A DNA stretch of 64,000 nt from Mycolicibacterium setense (GCF_000805385.1 NZ_JTJW01000005.1:248001-312000), one strand, 5' to 3'; shown: positions 27,218 through 38,267, counted from the stretch's first letter. Notes: generated from the sequence alone by a model not told the origin. A program made the numbers and translations.

Positions 27218-28063
27218 ATGTCCACATTCTGGCGGTACGTACGCATACAGGCCTTCGTTCTGCTGTGCGGCATCGTCGGTCCGATCTTCCTGGTCATCTA
27301 CTTCGCCAGCGGTGGCGATCCGATGATGAAGTGGATGTTCTGGGTAGGTCTGTTGATCACCGCCATCGACGTCATGATCGCGCTGGGGCTCACCGCTGCC
27401 GGGGCGAAGTCAGCGGCGCACAAGGAGAAGCTGGAACAGGTCGGCGTATTGGCCCTGGCCCAGGTGACCGGTATTCACGAGACCAACACCCGCGTCAACG
27501 AGCAACCGCTGGTGAAGCTCGATCTGCAGATCTCGGGACCTGGAATCGCGCCGTTCGCCAGTCAGGATCGCGTGCTGGCCTCCGTGTCGCGGCTGCCGAT
27601 GATCACCAACCGCAAGTTGGTCGCAGTGGTTGACCCCGCCACCAACGAATACCGGATCGATTGGGAGAGAAGCAGTCTGGTCAGCGGACTGATGCCTGCG
27701 ACGTTCACCATCGCCGAGGAGAACAAGACCTACGACCTGACAGGGCAATCCGGCCCGCTGATGGAGATCCTGCAGATCCTCAAGGCGCACGGCATCGGCA
27801 TCAACAGCATGGTCGACCTGCGGTCGAATCCCGCGGCCCGCGAACAGGTCCAGGCCGTGGTGCGGCGTGCGGCCGCGCAGCAGGCGGTGCCGTCCCCGTC
27901 ACCGGTGACTTCGGAGCCCGGTGCTACATCGGCGTCCTTCCTAGCGCCTCCGGCGCCGTCGACCGCGCAACGACTTCAGGAACTCGAAACGCTGCGAGCG
28001 ACGGGCGCCATCAGCGACGACGAATACACGGCGAAACGACAGCAGATCATCGCCGAGCTCTGA
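27218..28063 (+). CDS. Membrane protein with C-terminal SHOCT domain
   Basis: Protein of 281 residues with two N-terminal membrane segments (about residues 9-30 and 38-62), a central soluble domain of unknown fold, a Pro/Ser-rich linker near 225-250, and a C-terminal SHOCT motif (RLQELETLRATGAISDDEY). SHOCT is a short helical module thought to mediate oligomerisation. GGAG lies a few bases before the ATG. Function not known. Confidence 0.8.
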   Translation: MSTFWRYVRIQAFVLLCGIVGPIFLVIYFASGGDPMMKWMFWVGLLITAIDVMIALGLTAAGAKSAAHKEKLEQVGVLALAQVTGIHETNTRVNEQPLVKLDLQISGPGIAPFASQDRVLASVSRLPMITNRKLVAVVDPATNEYRIDWERSSLVSGLMPATFTIAEENKTYDLTGQSGPLMEILQILKAHGIGINSMVDLRSNPAAREQVQAVVRRAAAQQAVPSPSPVTSEPGATSASFLAPPAPSTAQRLQELETLRATGAISDDEYTAKRQQIIAEL

Positions 28064-28202
28064 TCTCGTTCCGGATCAACCCGGTTGGCATTGTTTGCCA
28101 GTTGCCTTGTGCAAGTTCATGAGCCTTCTACCGGCGTGATCTATGGTTACAGCGGATTCACGATCGTCACTGCACCGTCAACGGCACCGCGAAAGACGTG
28201 AT

Positions 28203-29657
28203 ATGACCACGGCTGAACCGAAGACAGAACCGGCAGGCGCGAAGGTCAGCCTTCCGACGCTGACCGCGATGGTGGTCGGATCGATGATCGGCTCGGGTGT
28301 TTTCCTGTTGCCGCGTCGGTTCGGCGCCGAGTCCGGGGTGCTGGGCGCGGTCATCGCATGGACCATCGCCGGAACCGGAATGCTGATGCTGGCGTTCGTG
28401 TTCCAGCGCTTGGCCACTCGCAAACCCGACCTGGATGCCGGAATCTTCGCCTACGCCAAGGCCGGATTCGGTGACTATGTCGGATTCAACTCGGCGTTCG
28501 GTTTCTGGGCATCGGCGTGTGCGGGCAACACGTCGTACTGGGTGCTCATCATGGCCACGGCCAGTGCGATGTTCCCGCAACTGGGTGATGGCAGCACCGT
28601 GCTCGCGGTGCTGATCTCCTCGGTAGGGGTGTGGCTGTTCTGCTTCTTGATCCTGCGTGGCGTCAAGGAAGCCGCGGTGATCAATCGGATTGCCACCGTT
28701 GCCAAGGTCGTTCCCATCGTGGCGTTCATCGTGATCGCGCTCGTCGCATTCAAGGCCGGGGTGTTCGCCGACAACTTCTGGGGCGGTTGGAAAGCCGAAG
28801 GCGGCGCGCCGGCCTCGGTGTTCGAACAGGCCAAGGGCACGATGCTCATCACGGTGTTCGTGTTCATGGGCATCGAGGGCGCCAGCGTGTATTCGCGCTA
28901 TGCGAAGAAGCGGGAAGACGTCGGCCGGGCGACGGTCATCGGATTCCTGTCCGTACTCGCCGTATTCGCTCTCGTCACCTTGGTGTCCTACGGTGTGCTG
29001 CCGCAGTCGGAACTCGCCAACGTCAACCAGCCGTCGATGGCCGCGGTGCTCGAATCGATCGTCGGCCCATGGGGTTCGGTGTTCATCAAGGTCGGTGTGG
29101 TGCTCTCGGTACTGGGGGCGTACCTGGCCTGGACGCTGATGGCGGCCGAGATCCTCTACATTCCGGCCAAATCCGAGGACATGCCGCGTTTTCTGGCCCG
29201 CACCAACAGCCACGGCGCGCCGGTGACGGCTCTGGTGATGGCCGGTGGCCTGGTGCAGCTGCTGCTCATCCTGCTGCTGTTCACCTCCGAGGCACTGGAT
29301 TTCATGCTGGACCTCACCGCGGCGCTGGCCCTGATTCCCTACTTCCTGGCCGCCGGATACGCACTGAAGCTGGTGCTGACCCGGGAGACGTACATCGACG
29401 GCCAACGGCTGACCGGCGACGGTGTCGTGGCCGGGCTGGCCACGTTCTACACGTTGTTCCTGGTCTACGCAGCCGGATTCGACCATCTCCTGCTGTCCTG
29501 CATCCTCTACGCCGCAGGTGCCGTGCTGTACGTGATGGCCCGACGCGAGCGCGGCCTGCGGGTGTTCTCGCCACCGGAGGCGGTGTTGTTCGTGGTCATC
29601 CTGCTCGGAGCGGTGGCCGGAATCGTCGGTTTGGTCACCGGTCAGATCCAGATCTAG
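28203..29657 (+). CDS. APC-family amino acid antiporter (arginine/ornithine type)
   Basis: Polytopic transporter of 484 residues with about 12 membrane segments, beginning [18 protein letters not shown], the APC substrate-site motif. It lies 25 bases before arginine deiminase, as in ADI operons where the antiporter exchanges arginine for ornithine or another product, so I infer basic amino acid exchange. The ATG at 28203 is used because the APC core starts soon after; an in-frame ATG at 28143 adds an Arg-rich leader. Confidence 0.85.
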   Translation: MTTAEPKTEPAGAKVSLPTLTAMVVGSMIGSGVFLLPRRFGAESGVLGAVIAWTIAGTGMLMLAFVFQRLATRKPDLDAGIFAYAKAGFGDYVGFNSAFGFWASACAGNTSYWVLIMATASAMFPQLGDGSTVLAVLISSVGVWLFCFLILRGVKEAAVINRIATVAKVVPIVAFIVIALVAFKAGVFADNFWGGWKAEGGAPASVFEQAKGTMLITVFVFMGIEGASVYSRYAKKREDVGRATVIGFLSVLAVFALVTLVSYGVLPQSELANVNQPSMAAVLESIVGPWGSVFIKVGVVLSVLGAYLAWTLMAAEILYIPAKSEDMPRFLARTNSHGAPVTALVMAGGLVQLLLILLLFTSEALDFMLDLTAALALIPYFLAAGYALKLVLTRETYIDGQRLTGDGVVAGLATFYTLFLVYAAGFDHLLLSCILYAAGAVLYVMARRERGLRVFSPPEAVLFVVILLGAVAGIVGLVTGQIQI

Positions 29658-29682
29658 TGCCACACATGGTGAAAGGAAGCTG

Positions 29683-30930
29683 ATGTCGAATCCGTCCGGC
29701 ACCTACGGCGTGCACTCCGAGGTGGGAACGCTGCGCAAGGTTCTGGTGTGCTCACCGGGGCTGGCTCACGAGCGGCTCACCCCGACCAACTGCGACGACC
29801 TGCTGTTCGACGATGTGCTGTGGGTACAGAACGCGCGCCGCGACCACTTCGACTTCATGGACAAGATGCGTGACCGCGGGGTCGAGGTCGTCGAACTGCA
29901 CAACCTGCTCACCGAGACGATCCAGAACCCAGAAGCCAAGGCATGGCTGCTGGATCGCAAGATCGTGGCCAACGAGGTGGGCATCGGTCTGGTCGACGAC
30001 ACGCGTGGATTCCTGGATTCTCTTCCGGAGCGTCGTCTCACCGAATTTCTCATCGGCGGCCTGTCCACCCGGGATCTGCCTGCCGAGGTCCGCTCCGGGT
30101 ACCTGGCACTGGCTCGCGAGGACACCGGCGTCAACGAGTATCTGATGCCGCCGCTGCCCAACACGCTCTACACCCGCGACACCACCTGCTGGATCTACGG
30201 CGGGCTGACGCTCAATCCGTTGTTCTGGCCGGCCCGGCACGACGAAACCTTGCTGATGAAGGCGATCTATCAGTTCCATCCGGACTACGTGGGTTCCACG
30301 GTGTGGTGGGGCGACCCGGAAAAGTCTTGGGGGCAAGCCACTCTCGAGGGCGGCGATGTGCTGATTCCCGGCAACGGCGTGGTGTTGATCGGTATGAGCG
30401 AACGCTCGTCGCGCCAAGCCATCACCCAGGCAGCCGCCGAATTGTTCGCCGGCGGTGCCGCGGAGAAGGTGATCGTCGCCGGCATGCCCAAGCTGCGGTC
30501 GGCCATGCACCTCGACACGGTGTTCACCTTCGCCGACCGTGATGTGGTGACCATCTACCCGGAGATCGTCAACAGGATCGTCGCGTTCACGTTGCTGCCC
30601 AGCGATACCGAGCCGGGGGTCGAGGTGGTGCCGGAATCCGAACCGTTCATCGATGTGGTCGCGACCGCGTTGGGTCTGCCCAAGCTTCGCGTCGTCGAGA
30701 CCGGCGGCACTGCCTACGACTCGGAACGCCAGCAGTGGGACAGCGGCAACAATCTCGTCGCGGTCGAGCCGGGGGTGGTGTTCGCCTACGACCGCAACAC
30801 CCACACCAACTCTCTGCTGCGCAAGGCCGGCGTAGAGGTGATCACCATCGTCGGTGCCGAGCTGGGCCGTGGACGCGGTGGCGGGCACTGCATGACCTGC
30901 CCGATCATCCGCGATCCCATTCAGTGGTAG
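29683..30930 (+). CDS. arcA: Arginine deiminase
   Basis: Hydrolyses L-arginine to citrulline and ammonia. The 415-residue product has the guanidino-modifying fold with family motifs in order: [38 protein letters not shown] (catalytic His), and [18 protein letters not shown] with the nucleophile Cys near the C-terminus. AAAGGAAG precedes the ATG. It follows the APC antiporter in the same unit. Ornithine carbamoyltransferase and carbamate kinase, needed for ATP yield by the ADI route, are not in this window. Confidence 0.95.
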   Translation: MSNPSGTYGVHSEVGTLRKVLVCSPGLAHERLTPTNCDDLLFDDVLWVQNARRDHFDFMDKMRDRGVEVVELHNLLTETIQNPEAKAWLLDRKIVANEVGIGLVDDTRGFLDSLPERRLTEFLIGGLSTRDLPAEVRSGYLALAREDTGVNEYLMPPLPNTLYTRDTTCWIYGGLTLNPLFWPARHDETLLMKAIYQFHPDYVGSTVWWGDPEKSWGQATLEGGDVLIPGNGVVLIGMSERSSRQAITQAAAELFAGGAAEKVIVAGMPKLRSAMHLDTVFTFADRDVVTIYPEIVNRIVAFTLLPSDTEPGVEVVPESEPFIDVVATALGLPKLRVVETGGTAYDSERQQWDSGNNLVAVEPGVVFAYDRNTHTNSLLRKAGVEVITIVGAELGRGRGGGHCMTCPIIRDPIQW

Positions 30931-30937
30931 GAGTCCA

Positions 30938-30966
30938 GGAACACGTTCTACTTCTGCTGTTAGCCT
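30938..30966 (+). promoter_or_regulatory. KstR-like operator and -10 upstream of the SDR gene
   Basis: GGAACACGTTCTA at 30938-30950 matches the AAC-NN-GTT core known for KstR, the mycobacterial cholesterol-catabolism repressor, with one good flank (TCTA). TAGCCT at 30961-30966 is a possible -10, so the operator would sit in the promoter of the next gene. Assignment is by motif only. Confidence 0.4.
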
Positions 30967-30983
30967 GTGGCCAGGCTCACTGA

Positions 30984-31850
<867 letters not shown>

Positions 31851-31863
31851 TCTCTCCCCGGAA

Positions 31864-32745
31864 CTAGCCCGGGAGCACGAGCACCGGAACCGGGCTGTGC
31901 CGCAGGATCTTTGATCCGTGTGAGCCCAGGAACACCCGGGCGACGGCGCCACCGGGCGTGGTTCCGATCGCCAGGATCTCGCCCTCGAGCCAGTCGATAC
32001 CATCGAGGGCCTCGCGCCAGTCGTTGCCGGTGGCGAGCTGCAGGTCCACGTCGTCGCCGACGACGGTGTCGTCTTTCAACCGGATCAGTGCCTGCTGAGC
32101 CTGTTTCGCCCACTCCTGCAGGATCGCGTCCTCGGCGTGCAACCCGACGGTCGGTGGATACATGTTGCGTCCCCGAACCGCAAAGGTGACCACGCGCATG
32201 GGTGTGTGCAGTCGCCGGCTCAGGTCGGTCACCTGCCGGACTACGGCAACCGTGTCGGGGGATCCGGGGAAGGCGCACGTGATGCGTGCCAGCCCGGCGG
32301 ATTTGGGCCGACGGTAGCCGCGCGGGCTGATCGCCAGCGGGACCGGACAGGAGTGCAGCAGCCGATCGGCGGTCGAGCCGGCCACCACCTGGCCCAATTG
32401 GCCGTCAGCGGCCGAGCCGAGTACGAGCACCTCGGCGTCGAGTTCGACGACGGCTTCCAACAGGCCGCCGGATACCGACCGGTGCGCGAATTTGTGGAAG
32501 CTGACGTCGAGACGATCGTCGAGTGCGGCTATGTGCTGTCGTGCCTGCTCGGCCGAGGAGGCCGCCAATTGTGCGGCGTACTCGGCATATTCGGCGTCGA
32601 CGCGGGCCGGGGACGGGTTCAGCCACGGACGCGGCACGACGGTGGCCACCGCCAGCGAAGTGTTCAGGCTGCGCGCCGCACCGACTGCGAGATGCAGTGC
32701 CGATGCTCCGCCCTTGCCGGCCAGATACCCGACGACGACGGTCAT
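31864..32745 (-). CDS. Tandem universal stress protein
   Basis: Two USP domains in 293 residues (about 1-143 and 152-293). Nucleotide-loop Gly clusters occur in both (AVVELDAEVLVLGSAADG with AGSTADRLL; AIGTTPGGAV with LGSHGSKIL). USPs bind ATP or other ligands and modulate growth or transport. It is the last gene of the ddaH operon, overlapping the APC permease by ATGA, an arrangement like M. tuberculosis Rv2319c-Rv2323c, which suggests control of the transporter or of arginine metabolism. Confidence 0.88.
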   Translation of the reverse strand: MTVVVGYLAGKGGASALHLAVGAARSLNTSLAVATVVPRPWLNPSPARVDAEYAEYAAQLAASSAEQARQHIAALDDRLDVSFHKFAHRSVSGGLLEAVVELDAEVLVLGSAADGQLGQVVAGSTADRLLHSCPVPLAISPRGYRRPKSAGLARITCAFPGSPDTVAVVRQVTDLSRRLHTPMRVVTFAVRGRNMYPPTVGLHAEDAILQEWAKQAQQALIRLKDDTVVGDDVDLQLATGNDWREALDGIDWLEGEILAIGTTPGGAVARVFLGSHGSKILRHSPVPVLVLPG

Positions 32746-34250
32746 CGGGTCTCCTCGGTCCCGTGGGTGGTCATCACGTCGTCCTCACCGGCTGCCGCAC
32801 CGGGTATGTAGCCGTCGCCGCCGTCGTTGAGTGCGCTGTGATGCCGGCTCCACAGCAGATAGAACGTCAGGGCGAGGGCGACCCAGATGCTGAACCACAG
32901 CCAGGTGATCGGCGGCAGACCGTAGAGCACGAACAGGCAGGCCAGCACCGAAAGGACCGGTGTCACCGGATATCCGGGGACCTTGAAGGCCCGCGGCAGG
33001 TCCGGCTCCCGCACCCGCAGGATGATGACGCCGATGGACACCACGATGAATGCCACCAGGGTGCCGATCGACACCAGATCCCACAGGTAGTCCAGCGGAA
33101 CCAGCCCGGCCAGGGTGCCGGTGACCGCTCCGACGACGATGGTGTTCTTCACCGGGGTCATGGTGCGGGGGTTGACCTTTGCGAACATCGATGGCAGTAG
33201 GCCGTCACGTCCCATCGCGAACAGGATGCGGGTCTGCCCGTACATCACCACCAGGGTCACGGAGAAGATCGAGATCACCGCCCCCACGGCGAGCACGGTG
33301 CTGGCCCATGTCTGGCCGTGCAGGATGTTGGTCAGCATCACCGACAGTCCGGCCTCGGACTGATCGTCGGAACCGAATTCGTCGGCGGATTGGGTGCCCA
33401 GACCCGCGAACGCGACCAGGATGTAGATGCTGGTGACGACGACGAGTGCCCCGAGGATCGCCCGCGGCATGGTCTTCTGCGGATTCTTCACCTCGTCGCC
33501 CGCGGTGGAGACCGCATCCAGTCCGATGAACGTGAAGAAGATCGTGCCGGCGGCCGCGGTGATGCCGGTGAATCCCTTGTCCCAGAATCCGGCGAAGTGA
33601 TCGGTGGTGAATGCGGTGAACGCGATGGCCACGAACATGCCGAGCACGCACAGCTTGAGGATCACCATCACGCTGTTGACGGCCGCGGACTCGCTGGCAC
33701 CGCGGATCAGCAGGAGCGCACACATGACGATCAGCACGGTCGCGGGCAGGTTGATCAGACCGGGGTCCGCACCCCATGGCGCCGCGGACAGCGCGTGTGG
33801 CAGGCGCCAGCCGAACAGGTTGTCCAGCAGTTGGTTGAGGTACCCGCTCCAGCCGACCGCGGTCGCCGACATGGACACGCCGTATTCGAGGAGCAGGCAG
33901 GCCGCGACGCCCATGGCGATGAACTCGCCCATCGTGGTGTAGGCGTAGGAATACGTGGAGCCCGAAACCGGCACGGCTGCGGCCATTTCCGCGTAGCAGA
34001 TCGCCGACAGCCCAGCGGCGATGCCCGCCACCACGAACGACACCAGCACTGCGGGGCCGGCCTTGGGGACGGCCTGCTGCAACACGATGAAGATGCCGGT
34101 GCCGACCGTGGCGCCGACGCCGAACAGGGTCAGCTGGAATGTGCCGATACTTCGCCGGAGGTGGTCGGATGCGCCGTGGGCCACGGGGGCTCCGAGCACC
34201 GGCCTTCGCCGCAACATCTGGGTGGTCATGTTGTTGGCTGGGACGGGCAT
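32742..34250 (-). CDS. APC-family cationic amino acid permease
   Basis: Polytopic transporter of 502 residues with 12 or more membrane segments; GVGATVGTGIFIVLQQA is the substrate-site motif of the CAT-like branch. The start ATG 34250 has AAGGAGG correctly placed; the longer ORF to 34274 is less likely. It lies between rocD and the USP gene in one operon, so arginine or ornithine uptake is the natural inference (compare RocE, Rv2320c in M. tuberculosis). Distinct from the antiporter at 28203. Confidence 0.88.
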   Translation of the reverse strand: MPVPANNMTTQMLRRRPVLGAPVAHGASDHLRRSIGTFQLTLFGVGATVGTGIFIVLQQAVPKAGPAVLVSFVVAGIAAGLSAICYAEMAAAVPVSGSTYSYAYTTMGEFIAMGVAACLLLEYGVSMSATAVGWSGYLNQLLDNLFGWRLPHALSAAPWGADPGLINLPATVLIVMCALLLIRGASESAAVNSVMVILKLCVLGMFVAIAFTAFTTDHFAGFWDKGFTGITAAAGTIFFTFIGLDAVSTAGDEVKNPQKTMPRAILGALVVVTSIYILVAFAGLGTQSADEFGSDDQSEAGLSVMLTNILHGQTWASTVLAVGAVISIFSVTLVVMYGQTRILFAMGRDGLLPSMFAKVNPRTMTPVKNTIVVGAVTGTLAGLVPLDYLWDLVSIGTLVAFIVVSIGVIILRVREPDLPRAFKVPGYPVTPVLSVLACLFVLYGLPPITWLWFSIWVALALTFYLLWSRHHSALNDGGDGYIPGAAAGEDDVMTTHGTEETR

Positions 34251-34278
34251 CGTGCCTCCTTGGCTGCCGGTCAACCGA

Positions 34279-35529
34279 TTATCGGCGCGCTGCGTGCAGG
34301 GCGTCGGCGAACTGGTCGACGGCCCAGTCGAGCTCGTCGGCGGTTACGACCAGGGGCGGGGCGAACCGCAGGGTCGAGCCGTGGGTGTCCTTCACCAGCA
34401 CACCGCGTTCGGCCAGCGCCAGCCCGAACTGCTTGCCGGTGCCGAGTGCAGGGTCGATGTCCACACCTGCCCACAGGCCGATACCCCGAACGGCCGTCAC
34501 CCCGTGGCCGATCAAGTCGCGCAGCCGCGTGTGTAGATGGTTTCCCAGTTCAGTTGAGCGGAGCTGGAATTCGCCACGACGCAGCATGCCGACGACGGTG
34601 GTGCCGATCGCTGCGGCCAGGGGGTTACCGCCGAAGGTGGAGCCGTGCTCGCCGGGGTGCAGCACACCGAGCACGTCGCGGTCTGCCACCACCGCGGACA
34701 GCGGTACCACGCCGCCACCCAGGGCCTTGCCGAGCAGATACATGTCGGGAACCACATCCCAGTGGTCGCACGCGAAGGTGCGCCCGGTGCGGGCCAGGCC
34801 GGACTGGATCTCGTCGGCGATCATCAGCACGTTGGAGCGGGTGCAGATGTCGCGGACCCGGGGCAGGTAGTCAGCGGGTGGGACGATGATGCCGGCCTCA
34901 CCCTGGATGGGCTCGATCAGCACCGCTGCCGTGTTCGCGTCGATGGCTGCGTCGAGCGCGCGATGGTCGCCGAAGGGCACCGCCCGGAATCCGGGCGTGT
35001 AGGGACCGAACCCGCGGCGTGCGGTTTCGTCGTCGGAAAAGCTGATGATGGTGGTGGTGCGACCGTGGAAGTTGTTGTGCGCCACGATGATGTTCGACTT
35101 GTCCGCAGGGACGCCCTTGACGTCGGTGGCCCATTTGCGGGCCACCTTGATGCCGCTTTCGACGGCCTCGGCGCCGCTGTTCATCGGCAGCACCATGTCT
35201 TTGCCGCACAATGCTGCCAATGCCTCGGCGAACGGGCCGAGCGCGTCGGAGTGGAAGGCGCGGCTCACCAGGGTCAGCCGGTCGAGTTGGGCGTGCGCGG
35301 CGGCGATGATCTCGGGATTGCGGTGGCCGAAGTTCACTGCCGAATAGGCGGCCAGGCAGTCGAGGTAGCGACGGCCGGTCACATCGGTGATCCAGGCTCC
35401 CTCGGCGGTTTCGGCGACGACAGGCAGCGGCGAGTAGTTGTGTGCGACATGGCGATCGTCGAGTGCGATCGCCGAAGCGGTCGCAGCATCCGAGGTGGCC
35501 TGACTGTCCACGTTGTCCAGCATGGTCAT
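34279..35529 (-). CDS. rocD: Ornithine aminotransferase
   Basis: PLP enzyme converting ornithine and 2-oxoglutarate to glutamate-5-semialdehyde and glutamate. The 416-residue class III aminotransferase has MNSGAEAVESGIKVARKW, the Asp of LMIADEIQSGLARTG, the PLP Lys in LLGKALGGGV, and GSTFGGNPLA. Its ATG overlaps the ddaH stop (ATGA), so the two are coupled. In M. tuberculosis this enzyme is split into rocD1 and rocD2; here it is one intact frame. Confidence 0.95.
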   Translation of the reverse strand: MTMLDNVDSQATSDAATASAIALDDRHVAHNYSPLPVVAETAEGAWITDVTGRRYLDCLAAYSAVNFGHRNPEIIAAAHAQLDRLTLVSRAFHSDALGPFAEALAALCGKDMVLPMNSGAEAVESGIKVARKWATDVKGVPADKSNIIVAHNNFHGRTTTIISFSDDETARRGFGPYTPGFRAVPFGDHRALDAAIDANTAAVLIEPIQGEAGIIVPPADYLPRVRDICTRSNVLMIADEIQSGLARTGRTFACDHWDVVPDMYLLGKALGGGVVPLSAVVADRDVLGVLHPGEHGSTFGGNPLAAAIGTTVVGMLRRGEFQLRSTELGNHLHTRLRDLIGHGVTAVRGIGLWAGVDIDPALGTGKQFGLALAERGVLVKDTHGSTLRFAPPLVVTADELDWAVDQFADALHAARR

Positions 35530-36386
35530 GGATGCAGCTCCAGGGTGCAGCATTTGACGGATCCGCCGCCTTTGAGGAGTTCGGACAGGTCGACGCCGAT
35601 CGGCTCGAACCCGGCCCGGCGCAGTTGGCAGGCGAATCCGGTGGCGGCTGCGGGCATCACGACGTTCCTGCCGTCGGAGACCACGTTGAGGCCGAGCACG
35701 TAGGCGTCGGCCGAGCTGACTTCGATGGCGCTGCTGAACAGTGCGGTCAGGCGTTTTCGGGCGTCGTCACTGAACGCCTGGGGATAGTATGCGATCGTCG
35801 CGTCGTCGAGCACGGCCAGCGCGGTGTCGAGGTGGTAGAAGCGCGGGTCGATGAGTTCCAGGCTGGTGACGTCGAGGCCGGTGATCGCCGCGATCTCGTC
35901 GTGGGCGCGTCGGTCGGTTCGAAAACCGTATCCCGCCAGCACAATTGATCCGACGAGCAGCAGATCGCCCTGCCCCTCGTTGACGTGCTCTGTGCGCACC
36001 GGCCGGTAGCCGGCTGCCGCCATCCACTCGGCGTAGGCGTCGGCCTCGCCCGCGCGCTGCGGGTAGGCGAAGCGGGCGACCACCGCGGTGTCCCCGACCA
36101 GGAAGCCGCCGTTGGCGGCGTAGACCATGTCGGGCAGGCGGTGGCGCGGTGGCACCAGTTCGACGGTGTGGCCGAGGTCGGCGTACACCCGGCGCAGCGT
36201 GTCCCACTGGTCCAGCGCGAGCGCGGTGTCCACGCGGGTCGAGGTGTCCATCCACGGGTTGATGGCGTATTCGACGGTGAAGTACTCGGGGGCGGTCATG
36301 GCGTATCGGCGGGCGGTCGCGCTCCGCGCGGGTGATCCGGCGGTTTCGGGCGCAGCGGCAGGCATGACTTCCTCGGAAATCGTCAT
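35526..36386 (-). CDS. ddaH: Dimethylarginine/arginine-type amidinohydrolase (DdaH)
   Basis: Guanidino-modifying hydrolase of 286 residues, most like dimethylargininase, which yields citrulline and methylamines. Visible motifs: YAANGGFLVGD, NEGQGDLLLVG, RFYHLDTALAVLD (catalytic His) and GGGSVKCCTLELHP with the nucleophile Cys at the C-terminus. The first gene of the ddaH-rocD-permease-USP operon, divergent from the Lrp/AsnC gene. In some bacteria related proteins act on other guanidines, so the exact substrate is uncertain. Confidence 0.88.
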   Translation of the reverse strand: MTISEEVMPAAAPETAGSPARSATARRYAMTAPEYFTVEYAINPWMDTSTRVDTALALDQWDTLRRVYADLGHTVELVPPRHRLPDMVYAANGGFLVGDTAVVARFAYPQRAGEADAYAEWMAAAGYRPVRTEHVNEGQGDLLLVGSIVLAGYGFRTDRRAHDEIAAITGLDVTSLELIDPRFYHLDTALAVLDDATIAYYPQAFSDDARKRLTALFSSAIEVSSADAYVLGLNVVSDGRNVVMPAAATGFACQLRRAGFEPIGVDLSELLKGGGSVKCCTLELHP

Positions 36387-36411
36387 GAATCGACGATATT
36401 GAGGTTCAGTG

Positions 36412-36489
36412 GCGCAATCAATCGCTACTTGTTGCGTGATATGCAGCGATATATTGCATCAATCGTATGATGGCGATTGTTTGTTGCGC
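36412..36489. promoter_or_regulatory. Divergent control region, probable Lrp/AsnC operator
   Basis: AT-rich segment between ddaH and the AsnC-type gene. Outer inverted arms GCGCAATCAATCGC (36412-36425) and GGCGATTGTTTGTTGCGC (36472-36489) pair with a 4-base bulge; inside lies ATGCA (36441-36445) and TGCAT (36455-36459). Multiple phased repeats of this sort fit an Lrp-family octamer wrapping site. Confidence 0.5.
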
Positions 36490-36499
36490 GGAGGTTGAT

Positions 36500-36946
36500 G
36501 TGGAACGTCTGGACGAGACCGACGAGCGGATTCTGGCCGAGCTCACCGAGCACGCCAGGGCGACATTCGCCGAGATCGGGCAGCGGGTGAATCTGTCGGC
36601 ACCCGCGGTCAAGCGCCGGGTGGACCGCATGGTGGCCGAAGGAGTGATCCGCGGATTCACCACGGTGATCGACCGCAATGTGCTCGGCTGGAGCACCGAG
36701 GCGTACGTGCAGGTGTTCTGTCAGGGCACCATCGCGCCAGATCAGTTGCGCGCGGCCTGGATCGACATCCCCGAAGTGGTCAGTGCGGCAACGGTCACCG
36801 GCACCGCCGACGCCATCCTGCACGTGCTGGCCCGCGATATGCGCCACCTTGAGGAAGCGCTGGAACGCATCCGCTCAACGGCTCGTATCGAGCGCAGCGA
36901 GAGCATCGTGGTGTTGTCGAACATCATCGACCGGGGCCGGTCGTGA
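36500..36946 (+). CDS. Lrp/AsnC-family regulator
   Basis: Regulator of 148 residues: N-terminal HTH (LDETDERILAELTEHARATF, with recognition helix in LSAPAVKRRVDRMVAEGVI) and C-terminal RAM/ligand domain (VTGTADAILHVLARD). The start GTG 36500 follows GGAGG at 36490-36494; the longer ORF to 36467 would run through the operator. Divergent from ddaH-rocD, the likely target, with arginine or ornithine as probable effector. Matches the position of Rv2324 next to rocD in M. tuberculosis. Confidence 0.9.
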   Translation: MERLDETDERILAELTEHARATFAEIGQRVNLSAPAVKRRVDRMVAEGVIRGFTTVIDRNVLGWSTEAYVQVFCQGTIAPDQLRAAWIDIPEVVSAATVTGTADAILHVLARDMRHLEEALERIRSTARIERSESIVVLSNIIDRGRS

Positions 36947-37017
36947 CGCGCATCATCGACCTGGCGCAAACGTAGGGTGGCGCACAACGCTCAAGCCCGA
37001 TCGTGTAAAAACCCCAC

Positions 37018-38205
37018 GTGACTACTTCAACGGGATCAGCGGCGGGAATCGTCATCGTCGGCGGCGGCTTGGCTGCAGCCCGGACGGCCGAACAGCTGCG
37101 CCGTTCGGAGTATGCCGGGCCCATCACCATCGTCAGCGACGAGGATCATCTGCCCTACGACCGGCCGCCGCTGTCCAAGGAAGTGCTGCGCGCCGAGACC
37201 GACGACGTCACGCTGAAGCCCGCCGAGTTCTACGCCGAGAACGACATCACGCTGCGGCTCGGCTCTGCCGCGCGATCGGTGGACACCTCCGCCAAGACAT
37301 TGAAGCTCGCCGACGGCAGCGAGGTGGCCTACGACGAGCTCGTCATCGCCACCGGGCTGGTGCCGAGGCGTATCCGGTCTTTCGGTGATCTGGCCGGTAT
37401 TCACGTGCTGCGGTCCTACGACGAGAGCATGGCCCTGCGCGAGCACGCCGGCCAGGCGCAGCGCGCCGTGGTCGTCGGTGCCGGCTTCATCGGCTGCGAG
37501 GTGGCCGCGAGCCTGCGCAAGCTGGGCGTCGAGGTGACACTCGTGGAGCCGCAGCCCACCCCGCTGGCCTCGGTTCTCGGGGAGAAGATCGGCGCCCTGG
37601 TGACCCGGCTGCACCAGGCCGAAGGTGTCGACGTGCGTTGCGGTGTCGGGGTCAGCGAGGTGCGCGGCGCCGACAAGGTCGAGCAGGTGGTGCTCGGTGA
37701 CGGCACCGAGCTCGACGCCGATCTGGTCGTGGTCGGTATCGGCTCGCACCCGGCGATCGAGTGGCTCGAGGGCAGCGGCATCGAGCTCGACAACGGCGTG
37801 GTGTGCGACGAGGTCGGCCGCTCCAGCGCTGCGGGCGTGTGGGCCATCGGCGATGTCGCGTCGTGGCGCGATCACGTGGGTGGCCAAGCGCGCGTTGAGC
37901 ATTGGAGCAACGTTGCCGATCAGGCGCGCGCCATGGTGCCGGCGATGCTCGGCCAGGACGCCTCACCCGTGGTATCGGTGCCGTACTTCTGGAGCGATCA
38001 GTACGACGTCAAGATCCAGTGCCTTGGCGAGCCCGAGGCCGACGATGTCGTGCACGTGGTGGAGGACGACGGCCGCAAGTTCCTGGCCTACTACGAGCGC
38101 GACGGTGTCGTGGTCGGCGTCGTCGGCGGCGGCATGCCCGGCAAGGTGATGAAGGCCCGCGGCAAGATCGCCGCAGGCGCCCCCATCGCTGACGTCCTGG
38201 GCTGA
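37018..38205 (+). CDS. FAD-dependent ferredoxin reductase
   Basis: NAD(P)H-ferredoxin/rubredoxin reductase type flavoprotein of 395 residues. FAD motif IVIVGGGLAAARTAEQLR at the N-terminus, YDRPPLSKEVL, the second Rossmann motif VVVGAGFIGCEVAASLRKLG, and the FAD-contact GVWAIGDVASW. Such reductases feed electrons to ferredoxins of P450s or oxygenases. Position upstream of the mycofactocin genes matches Rv0688. The start GTG 37018 lacks a Shine-Dalgarno sequence. Confidence 0.9.
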   Translation: MTTSTGSAAGIVIVGGGLAAARTAEQLRRSEYAGPITIVSDEDHLPYDRPPLSKEVLRAETDDVTLKPAEFYAENDITLRLGSAARSVDTSAKTLKLADGSEVAYDELVIATGLVPRRIRSFGDLAGIHVLRSYDESMALREHAGQAQRAVVVGAGFIGCEVAASLRKLGVEVTLVEPQPTPLASVLGEKIGALVTRLHQAEGVDVRCGVGVSEVRGADKVEQVVLGDGTELDADLVVVGIGSHPAIEWLEGSGIELDNGVVCDEVGRSSAAGVWAIGDVASWRDHVGGQARVEHWSNVADQARAMVPAMLGQDASPVVSVPYFWSDQYDVKIQCLGEPEADDVVHVVEDDGRKFLAYYERDGVVVGVVGGGMPGKVMKARGKIAAGAPIADVLG

Positions 38206-38215
38206 CTTTCTCTGT

Positions 38216-38264
38216 GATTTGTGTGCGTTTGGCGGCGGTGTGCGCCGCTGAACGCACACAAATC
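38216..38264. terminator. Bidirectional hairpin between convergent genes
   Basis: Perfect 14-bp stem (38216-38229 with 38251-38264, GATTTGTGTGCGTT/AACGCACACAAATC) with an inner GC-rich second stem (GCGGC...GCCGC). It lies between the ferredoxin reductase and the convergent VOC gene, 4 bases from the latter's stop. Confidence 0.8.
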
Positions 38265-38267
38265 GGA

